The notes below the pieces were generated by a model. The model made no database searches. It worked only from the letters and a program-made list of their open reading frames with translations, and was not told the origin of the DNA. The position numbers and the translations under genes were made by a program. A stretch of 64,000 nucleotides of DNA from Oegoconia quadripuncta (taxonomy: Eukaryota; Arthropoda; Insecta; Lepidoptera; Autostichidae): assembly GCA_949316235.1 (NCBI GenBank), contig OX438754.1:4945501-5009500 (forward strand), read 5' to 3'. This document shows, in pieces, positions 56,455 to 64,000 of this stretch; the stretch's first letter is position 1, and every line of letters starts with the position of its first letter.

Positions 56455-57228
56455 TGTTTTTTTTTATGCACATCAGGTTAGCACATGACTACAATCATAC
56501 CTGAGGTTGGTTGAGGTTGAGTGAAAGGTCGAAGGTGGAAGCGTACCGACCCGGAAACTCCATCTTGTTTTAGGGACTGACTATCTTATCCTGACAACCG
56601 GAACACAATAATGCTATCGTAGGGCTGGGCACCCACATGCACCACTCAAATCACAACATACACTCAAATCATAATACACAAACTAGTCAGTAGCAGCTTT
56701 ATTCATTGCACATTTTATTATTGTTATGATCACTAATGGATACCAATGTTATGTATCACCCAGTTGGTAATCAGCAACTACTAATGTACAGTTGACGCTA
56801 TGGTACAGGTTTAGACCCATTTTAGCGTCAATTACTCCCTCGTATGTTTCTTGGCCTCAGATAACTCCCTAATGTTATTAATTAATTACATACATTGTAA
56901 AATATTTATAACAGATTGTACTTTTAAGTAGGCTTTCAGGAAATAAACAATTAAAAAAATTTACATTGCTGTTTGGCGGCACACTTAGGCCCTTATTACA
57001 GAATCTCCGCAGTTAAAAAAGGACAGCTTTTGTGACTTGTATAGCGGCATAACTTTTTAACAATGCTCAAGCGCAGATCTACGCTTGATCAACATTCTGA
57101 AATACAGGCCTTAGATAAGATAGTAGTAGCTAGCTAGGCCATCAACCAAACTGACTACAAAACATGTACCCCACTCAGGATCGAGACCTCTGATTTGTAA
57201 ACCTATATTGTTCACTTTGAACCACGGA
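56455..57228 (-). mobile_element. SINE, family B, broken by two insertions
   Basis: SINE blocks lie at about 56455-56620, 56964-56985 and 57112-57228. The first interruption (about 56621-56963) is unassigned. The second (about 56988-57112) starts 'aggcccttattacagaat' and ends 'attctgaaatacaggcctt', a small MITE with inverted ends. Confidence 0.7.
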
Positions 57229-57396
57229 GGCGGTCGAAATTGATCGTGAATTGGGACAGATTGGAGGCATGTTAGACGATAGTTTGGATCCGGTGTGATA
57301 GCACAATGAGAATAACACTGCCTGACGCTACCGGGAATGTGAACGTGGCAAAACCTGCCTAACCTGGAAGTGTTAAGTCTTCATGCAGCCTATAGA

Positions 57397-57689
57397 CTAT
57401 TGTATGTACAGATATCTACTGCAGCTTTCAATATGTTGATAACCGCCCGTTGTACTTATGTTTTGCGTATCATGTAAGTTATCGTTCGGCGGATGGTTGT
57501 GTTCGTTTTTCAGCCTGACCACAACATCGTCGGCACATCTAGTAGTAATGGACGCCACACAGCCTTTTTTGTGGTGAGTTGCGCACCACCATCGTATAGT
57601 CGTATTATGCCTTACGCTATGCTTGGTGAATCTGTATCCCGCTAAGATGATCATCCGATTACCACGTTTCGATATGGCGAATTGGGGTT
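57397..57689 (-). CDS. mod(mdg4): Terminal exon: FLYWCH zinc finger with long tail
   Basis: Acceptor 'gtatattttacag' then 2 + 288 bases and a stop (96 aa), the longest FLYWCH exon here. Core: 'SKRGNRMIILAGYRFTKHS', 'IRWWC', C-x7-C ('ATHHKKGC'), then 'NEHNHPPND'. The tail after the finger adds about 28 residues rich in Ser, Thr and Tyr. It belongs with the 51.6 and 55.5 kb exons by sequence ('GYRFTKHS', 'RWWCA.HH'). The segment after the second Cys is two or three residues longer than in its relatives. Confidence 0.9.
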
Positions 57690-57829
57690 CTGTAAAATAT
57701 ACGGATGAATGGGTCAAAGTCAATTTGCTTTCGATCTGTCGACTCTTCTAAACTTTATAAACAAACCCTAAGAAGAAATAAAAGAAGATGTTGGATTTAG
57801 TATATTTTATTTTTATATTTGACAAGCAA

Positions 57830-58395
57830 AGCGGGCCCGGGCGAAGCAAAGGAAGCGATCAACATATGTATATGTCGTTGGCAGTCGTTGAATGAAACTG
57901 AATGCCTAGGCGAAACGTAATGTATTTATTGGTGGACAATGTTGTTGGTTAGGTTCCCTTATCGCGGGTGGGGGGCTCAGTAACCGTGGCTTGCTTCCCC
58001 AGTACCCAAGAGGATACCTACGAGAACAGACTTGTCGACGGGCTGACTTGAGGTGAATGCTCCAAGTGGGCTTGGTTCTGGCACCCACTTCGGATGCAAG
58101 ATGGTGGGCTGCGGAGGGAGGGGAGTGCCAGTATTACCGTGCACCGATCTTCCTACCCTCCGCAGCCCAGGTGGGACTGCAAGCGACGAGGAGTAATGGT
58201 ATGACGATGCGCCACTCTCCCTATCCTCCGAGACTTGGTCATGGGATACTGGTGGGGCCCGCGGAGGGAGAAGAGTGATGGTATTACGGAGCGCAGCTAT
58301 CCCTGTGGTGATTCGCCGTTGAGTGCCGGTAGAACGGGTGCTCGTAGAGCGCCGCTTTAGGCCCTGGGGGGCGTGAAGCCTGGTCGAGTACGCAA
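57830..58395. other. GC-rich block, probable retroelement fragment
   Basis: Much more GC-rich than its surroundings, with an internally repeated phrase ('gcggagggag', 'gtattac') about 140 bases apart. Open frames on both strands carry no recognised domain. The base composition and sharp edges look like a transposon fragment; class not determined. Confidence 0.4.
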
Positions 58396-58535
58396 GTCAC
58401 AATTGAAAAAGGATAGTTAAATTAAAATGTTTGCTGCGAGAGATAACTTTGAAATTTGAATATTATCAATAATATTAAAATTTCAAAGTTCTGTAATACG
58501 GATCTTCTGGCCCTCATTATATTCGTAACAAACAA

Positions 58536-58756
58536 TTATATTTTGTAAAGCACTGGTTGGTCTGGCATAGCATGGTTATGCGGTGTAGTTTTCACTATTT
58601 CGTTTCCAATGGTGAATGCGACTGACTTGCAGCCACGCTTCGAGTGGGTCCCACAATACCATCGCACTTTAAGGCCAATCTCCCGATGTTTTAAGTATCG
58701 ATATCCGTTTACACACAGCGTCAACGCACCGCGAGCTGATCTCATCCATACTGGTT
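58536..58756 (-). CDS. mod(mdg4): Terminal exon: FLYWCH zinc finger
   Basis: Acceptor 'gtttcttattgcag' then 2 + 216 bases and a stop (72 aa). Core: 'SARGALTLCVNGYRYLKHR', 'KVRWYC', C-x7-C ('GTHSKRGC'), 'VAFTIGN', then 'TPHNHAMP'. The N-terminal 'PVWMRSARGA' resembles the 24 kb exon ('VWYTTSARGA'). A 10-residue tail follows. Confidence 0.9.
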
Positions 58757-59221
58757 CTGCAATAAGAAACCATTGTTGTTCATTACTTGTTTCACGATTG
58801 CCATATAAGCTTCAAGTTACTCAAGTTACACTTTATAATTTTAAGCAAAAGGTAATGTTCAGAAGTCCAATCCACACGCAACCAAAATTTAATTTTCCTG
58901 TCCCTCTAATAACAACTCCTCAAATACTCTAGCCGAAGTCTTGATAAGTGCAAAAATTCTCCAATAGAAATATAAATGTAAAATTACATAGATGTATGTA
59001 GATACTGATACAAAAAAACTCTAAAATCAAATATTCAATAAAAAGCTAACTTGATATAATATAACTTGATCTGTGAAATATAATTTCATACAATTTAAAA
59101 TTTGTGTAGATTTTTATTAAACAACATAATACATAACAAAAGAATAAATTAACTAAAACGAGCTAAATGTATACAGAATGAAGTTTAAAAAAAAACAAGT
59201 TAATATGTTGTATTTATACCT
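58757..59221. other. Intronic, nothing recognised
   Basis: AT-rich. A near-palindrome lies just beyond the exon's stop at 58445-58495 ('actttgaaattt' pairing with 'aaatttcaaagt'). Confidence 0.4.
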
Positions 59222-59380
59222 ACAAGCTTTCCGCCCGCGGCTTCGCCTGCGTGGATTACTGTATAGCAGAAATTTGTTTATCTCGCGGGAACTACTTACT
59301 TTATCGGGATAAAAAATCCTATCCTATATTTCAGTCCAGGGTTTGTTCTACCTATATACCAAATTTCATCCAAACTTGGC
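59222..59380 (+). mobile_element. Retroelement 3' tail ('cccgcggcttcgcctgcgtgg' family)
   Basis: Shares 'ccgcccgcggcttcgcctgc', 'actttatcgggataaaaa' and 'ccaaatttcatccaaa' with 7130-7345. Confidence 0.75.
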
Positions 59381-60049
59381 AGTTTAAAAAAAAACAGTCT
59401 TATTAAAAGGTATACTTTATACATGACTATTTAAAAACACTGTCAAAATGTATTCAATGGAATTGTTTGGATTACTATTCATAAGTACATAACGCTTTCA
59501 AATTTCGCAAGTTGTTACAGAAAATAGCAAAACCACGTATGCACGTGCAATTATCATGTCTCAAATGAAAATTTTACTGATAAAAACATGTAATTATGTT
59601 TCAATTCGATAAAAAATTGCTCTTTAATATTTACAAAATTTTTAGGGTTCCGCACCTATTGCTGTCACAATGTAATCAGTCACTTTCTCTAGTTCGTAAA
59701 CGGAATGAGTTACAGGACTGAAATTTGAATTTTTTGTGTACAGTCCATAACACAATTAAGGTAGCAGGCTTAATTTTTATGATATTGTTTGGAGGGTCTG
59801 GGTTGAATTTTGTTATGTTTTCTTTTACATCTTGATCTTGTATATCATTTAATCATATGATAAATAAATTTCAGTTAAACTTAAATAACATACATAGACA
59901 CATAACGTCATTCAGATCACATTGTTAAATCAAATATATTAAAGAAATTACTAAACATACATAACGTCTCGACATTTATCCCAAATGTGTTTGTAAAATG
60001 TAAAACAATAGTGTTTGAGTATTCCAAATATTAAAAAGTTTTCTTTTAT

Positions 60050-60152
60050 ACACAACGGGTTAGCACTTGACCTCAATCACACCTGATGTTAAGTGAAGAT
60101 GAGGGCGAAGGTGGTAGCATACTGACCGGGAAACCCCATCTTATTTGGGGGA
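60050..60152 (-). mobile_element. SINE, family B, 5'-truncated
   Basis: 'cacaacgggttagcacttga' to 'atcttatttgggggact'. Confidence 0.7.
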
Positions 60153-60489
60153 CTTGTTTCAAGTTTGAAACAATATCTACGGTTCACTTTATGAAATATA
60201 TGGAAATGCACACGTGACAGCGGTTACAGGGTAACTGCAAAACTATAGATGTTTTTGATGGTAAGTTCCTTAGTCGCCTTTAACGACTACCACAGGAAGA
60301 GACGGGTTGGTTCTATTTTAATTTAATTTCCCTTTAAACTTTAACCTACATATATTTATAAATAAAGGCCTACTACCTTAACTGTGTTCTCGACTGTACC
60401 TAGTATGTTGACCCAAAACGTAATAGGTATAGATTGGAAATTCATTTTAATTATTTTTCTGGGTCGCATACATGAATAAGGAAAAACAC

Positions 60490-60585
60490 GGGTTGGTACG
60501 CTTCCACCTTCGACCTCATCTTCATTTAACATCAGGTGTGATTGAGGTCAAGTACGAACCCGTCGTACATAAAAAAAAACATTTC
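60490..60585 (+). mobile_element. SINE, family B, 5'-truncated, A-tail
   Basis: 'ggtacgcttccaccttcgac' to 'cgtcgtacataaaaaaaa'. Confidence 0.7.
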
Positions 60586-61297
60586 TTTTCTGACCCTGAC
60601 ATAGACCAGTCATTGAGTAGAGTAACGATTTAAGTATTTAAAAACAAAAAACCCCGACAGCATATTTTTTGGTTTGCGGACGCCATGTTGTTTTTTTTTT
60701 ACCATACAATGTATCCTATGATACTCTAGGTATCAAGACGAATGTAACGACACCATGCACATCGAAATCGGTCAAGCCATACACTCGAAAAACATTACCC
60801 TCCTTTCTTGGTCTTCGGGTAAAAATATACTTTTATTCTTTTTTATCGTTACAAATAAAGAAATGGAGTCAAAATTATCAGGTTTAGACCATTTTTGTTA
60901 CCGTTCATAAACTCAACCAGTTGAGAATTTGTCATTTCTATTTATTATGTATCATACAGATGCAGGTATTTACAACAAAATAGAACACGCTACGAGCAAA
61001 TAAACAAAGATTTTTTCTTTCACGGGTTATTTGTGTCTGCTCGATAAATAATGAAAATGGGTAAATACGGAACCCTCCACGCGCGAGTCCCACTCTCACC
61101 GGTTTCTTTTAGTTGTTACGTTTTACAATTTTAATTTCACAGATCATGGTGTATCAGCTTCATACTTAAAAATATAAGCGTTTACTTAAATTCAGAATTA
61201 ATTTAATTAAAAATGTATGAACATATTATTGAAAGAAATATATTATTGTTATTATTAAAACTATTGAGTATCGCTCATTGTTTTTATTTTGTAAAGT

Positions 61298-61480
61298 GCA
61301 CTCCTTACAGAGTGTAGTGTATACTAAGTATGTTATATCTATGTGTATGTAGGTAGAGCTTATAATATAATGTATTGAGTCGTGCTAATAAAGACAGTAT
61401 ATTCGTAAGCTCTACCTACACACCCATAGATATAACATACTTAGTATACCGTCTACACTCTGTAAGGAGTGTACTTTACA
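61298..61480. repeat. Long inverted repeat, about 180 bp
   Basis: 'gtaaagtgcactccttacag', 'acttagtata'-type and 'gtaggtagagctta' arms pair across a loop of about 40 bases with 'taagctctacctac' and 'tgtaaggagtgtactttac'. MITE-like, about 200 bases from the next exon. Confidence 0.85.
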
Positions 61481-61684
61481 AAATCATACTAATATGGGCC
61501 AGGCTGTATTCCTATTTTCTAGAGGTACAGAACGTAGAATGGTATACCGAATATTCCTCCCGGAGCAACGTTTCGCCAAAAGCAGAGTACATTGCGGAAT
61601 TTATTTTTAATAAAAATGTTCGTTATAAACAAACTCCGCAATACACTCGGCATTCGCGAACCGCGAGCTCTACCACAAGAATAT

Positions 61685-61893
61685 TTAAAAACCGTCCTCT
61701 CTCGGACAATCTTTATGCTCCTTTGTGTATTTAATAATTCTATTGTCGACAGTGTAAATAATGGATTTACAGCCGTTTCTGTTAAACGCGCAGCGCCAAC
61801 GGGTTTTATTTCCAATGTAGTAGTGTCGAGTGAATCTGTAACCGTCTATCATAATCTGACGCGCACCCCGCGATGACGTAATGAACCTGGGTC
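61685..61893 (-). CDS. mod(mdg4): Terminal exon: FLYWCH zinc finger, altered last ligand
   Basis: Acceptor 'cttttatttttcag' then 2 + 204 bases and a stop (68 aa). Core: 'SSRGARQIMIDGYRFTRHY', 'KTRWRC', C-x7-C ('AFNRNGC'), 'IIYTVDN', then 'TKEHKDCP'. The usual H-x-H is H-K-D-C, so the fourth zinc ligand would be Cys (H-x2-C) or be missing. It is the rightmost exon of the set found in the window and so, if common exons lie to the right, the first alternative acceptor. Confidence 0.88.
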
Positions 61894-61984
61894 CTGAAAA
61901 ATAAAAGTATGATATCTATAATGTATTGATAAACCTTGCTTTGTTTCGGTGTTTAACCGTAGCGCCATGGTTTACTGCAACAAT

Positions 61985-62140
61985 GGTGTCGATTCGGATG
62001 TACACCAACTAAACTAAACTAAAACCAGTTTTGGAGTGGTGCCGTCGCATCGTACTGTTCCAGGGAGAAAGAGACAGTACTACTTTAAAACAGGTTTTAG
62101 TTTAGTTTAGTTTGGTTGGTGTACATCCGAATCGACACCA
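61985..62140. mobile_element. Foldback element, about 155 bp
   Basis: 'ggtgtcgattcggatgtaca' and 'ccaactaaactaaac' pair with 'gtttagtttagtttgg' and 'tgtacatccgaatcgacacc', the outer arms perfectly. About 90 bases upstream of the 61.9 kb acceptor on the - strand. Confidence 0.88.
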
Positions 62141-62570
62141 TTAACGCATATCGCTTAGTCAGCGCCGTTACCAATATTATTTATACGCTTGAAAAGAATG
62201 AAACGGTTCGTGCAACATCACAATAGACAACTAGTCTTATTTACGGAACCCTCCGTCCTTAGCTAAAATAATGAAGAAACAAATCATAGAAGAGAAAAGT
62301 TCCATTATTCAAGCAAGAATATGACGAATTATAGAAAAAAAAAGACGAACGCATCTTCAACAACCGACAGGAACGAGTCGAGGACGAGGAAGAAATCTGC
62401 GTTCCGCGCACGGACAAGCCACGGACAAGATCAAAGACCGCCATGGAGCGTTCCGGCTAAGCAGTTGGAGTCCGGCGTGAACCCACCCAGGATATCAGGT
62501 ATCCAGGGGTGCTATTGGTTCATATGTATACTGGGTTTGAGCACCATGATTATTTGTGATATATTTCTTT
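62141..62570. other. Non-coding; possible retroelement N-terminal piece
   Basis: About 62340-62500 is a GC-richer patch with short open frames on both strands ('SRTRKKSAFRAR', 'DQRPPWSV' on +). It lies next to an RT fragment on the - strand, so a retroelement origin is likely. Not a BTB exon. Confidence 0.35.
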
Positions 62571-62780
62571 TTTAGGCAGCTCATGTAATATTTTCGGAAC
62601 AACTCGACCAAAATCTAGATCCTTCCCTTGTTTTGGAGATTTCTTGCGTAATCTTTTCATTAGGTATCTTATCCAAATTAGATTTTATCCTGGCTTAAAA
62701 ATTGTGGCTAGGTGTTCAGCGAAGACCTCGGCGTTTTCAGTGTCACTCTTTGCCCAGAAGGCTTGTAATCATAATCATTT
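62570..62780 (-). mobile_element. Non-LTR retroelement fragment
   Basis: On the - strand: 'AKSDTENAEVFAEHLATIF', then frameshift or stop, then 'SKTREGSRFWSSC'-like sequence. The first phrase is the familiar linker between endonuclease and RT in Jockey-type elements. Confidence 0.6.
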
Positions 62781-63392
62781 TTATTGCATTGTCACAATTT
62801 AAAGGGTTATATTGGATTGTATATTTTAATTTGTAAGGGAAAGACAGTTGGTTCTATCCAAATTCTTAGTTGCTTTCCAAAGAGACTACTTAATCGTAAA
62901 TTAAGTGAAATAAACTGCATGTTTACATGGGAAATGTGTGTAATAAATAGTAGATACTTTATGCAATTAATTCAATAAATGATTAATAAACGTTTATTTT
63001 CCTGCCTAAATTTATTTGCGACCGATGCAAGTCCTACATAGGTACAAATACAACGTAATCGAATTAAACAACAATAAAATTATTAATAACATTTATTACT
63101 CGAGAAGTGCTGTACAGTGATGATTAATGTCTAGGGCCCGTATTAATAAGACTTCAAGATCACGTGAACTTAACTTGAGATATTCTCTCTCATAGATATG
63201 CTCGTGATTCCTTAAGGCTTTATTAAGAATAGATAACATGATAGCAAACTATGTAGGTATACTAACCAAGTATGTAGTCGGTTCCTGGCGCCCTCGTTGG
63301 TTAAATTAAAATTTCTTTTTAAATATAGAATAAGTCAAAAAATTTGCTCTGCCCTGCACTTGAGACGTCTAAAACCTCATTATAAATAACTG

Positions 63393-63565
63393 TGATGAAT
63401 ACGGACATGTGTACCCGAGATATGGATGTTTCAATTTATAATAAGTATTTAAAAAAAATGTATTTATGTATGTATATCAACCATCTGGTATCCACAACAC
63501 AAGCCTATAGTTGCTTACTGTGGAACTAGATGGCGCTGTGTGTATGTCTAAGGATATTTATTTAT
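63393..63565 (+). mobile_element. SINE, family A, 5'-truncated
   Basis: Lacks the tRNA-like head; 'gatgaatacggacatgtgta' to 'gatggcgctgtgtgtatgtc'. Confidence 0.8.
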
Positions 63566-63579
63566 ACTTATTAACTAGC

Positions 63580-63770
63580 TACCCGCCCGCGGCTTTGCCT
63601 GCATAACTTCATAGCGGATATGTTTGTATATCCCGCGGGAACTACTCACTTTACCAGGATAATCCAGGGTATAGGTAGGAACCTAGGTAATATTTCATCC
63701 AAGTCCGTTCATCCGCTCCGCTGTGATTTATGCAACAAACAAACATCCAAACTTTCGCATTTATAACAGT
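63580..63770 (+). mobile_element. Retroelement 3' tail, third copy
   Basis: 'cccgcccgcggctttgcctg', 'cgcgggaactactcacttta', 'cgttcatccgctccgctgtg', ending 'ataacagtagatag'. Confidence 0.75.
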
Positions 63771-64000
63771 AGATAGCTAAATAGCTTCAATGGGGGTTAT
63801 TTTCCAGAATCCAAAATTTGAAATTCTCGAAAATAACCGTAATTAAAGCTATTTATGTATTACTTTTGACTTCGACTTCTCGAGTGCAGGTCAGAGCGAT
63901 TTTTTTTTACTTATTCTGTATTTGAAAATAAATCTTAATTTATCCAATGAGGGCGCCACTGGACAGAATAAAGCCTTTTAAGATTGTTTTACTAATACGG

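Larger units (their letters stand above)
59640..61085. mobile_element. Possible large non-autonomous element
   Basis: Left 'ttagggttccgcacc' and right 'acggaaccctcc' are inverted and of a type common in Lepidoptera. Two SINE-B pieces (about 60050-60152 on -, 60490-60585 on +) lie inside. No transposase frame was found. The ends are 9-10 bases only, so the pairing is tentative. Confidence 0.35.
63133..64000. mobile_element. MITE-like element running into the window edge
   Basis: Starts 'agggcccgtattaataagac' and the window's last bases read 'gttttactaatacgg', the inverted end, so the right terminus is at or just past base 64000. A SINE (63393-63565) and a retroelement tail (63580-63770) sit inside it. 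Confidence 0.55.

Noticed and set aside
62259..62575. Possible common (BTB-side) exon near the right edge
   Set aside because: No BTB motifs, no donor in matching phase; it sits next to a Jockey-type RT fragment.
12735..63565. tRNA genes suggested by A-box/B-box-like segments
   Set aside because: Every such segment is the head of a repeated SINE (families A, B, D) with a non-tRNA body and tail, and none folds as a plausible complete tRNA by eye.

Overview
The window looks like lepidopteran (moth or butterfly) nuclear DNA. It is AT-rich, has no operons, and is crowded with retroelement tails, tRNA-derived SINEs and inverted-repeat MITEs of the kinds common in Lepidoptera. Almost none of it is conventional genes. 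The genic content is a large set of short, single terminal exons, each preceded by a 3' splice site and ended by its own stop codon. I find 19 of them. Thirteen encode a FLYWCH zinc finger, which is the hallmark of the isoform-specific 3' exons of mod(mdg4), a BTB/POZ chromatin gene known for trans-splicing in Drosophila and reported to trans-splice in Bombyx. No BTB or other shared 5' exon lies in the window, so this is the variable-exon part of the locus and the common exons must lie outside it.

The strongest evidence that the exons form one system is splice phase. In all 19, the exon body is in frame only if the first two bases complete a codon begun by an upstream exon. Three exons are on the + strand at the left: a nuclear-receptor-type C4 finger (2567-2877), a FLYWCH (5400-5626) and a psq/CENP-B helix-turn-helix (13266-13687). 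Sixteen are on the - strand from 21 kb to 62 kb. They are twelve FLYWCH exons (one frameshifted), two psq-type HTH exons (41.4 and 44.3 kb) and two Cys-rich exons of an unfamiliar type (38.9 and 40.4 kb). Because the two sets converge, one of them cannot be joined in cis to a single set of common exons. This geometry implies trans-splicing.

The variable exons appear to give one protein many alternative DNA- or chromatin-binding tails: FLYWCH, psq HTH, CENP-B HTH, Cys-rich and nuclear-receptor C4. The FLYWCH exons include visible duplicates: 46.4/49.8 kb, and a 51.6/55.5/57.4 kb group. A possible 21-nt microexon lies at 28676-28696.

Between the exons: 0-21 kb holds the + exons, a piggyBac-like transposase ORF (10.2-11.7 kb), a three-copy tandem repeat (7.7-8.2 kb), SINEs and MITEs. 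The 21-37 kb part holds FLYWCH exons with LINE and SINE debris. The 37-45 kb part has a deleted non-LTR retroelement followed by the non-FLYWCH exons. The 45-64 kb part has a degenerate tandem array, the main FLYWCH cluster, a large foldback element (52.0-53.0 kb), nested SINE/MITE insertions, and a MITE that runs into the window edge.
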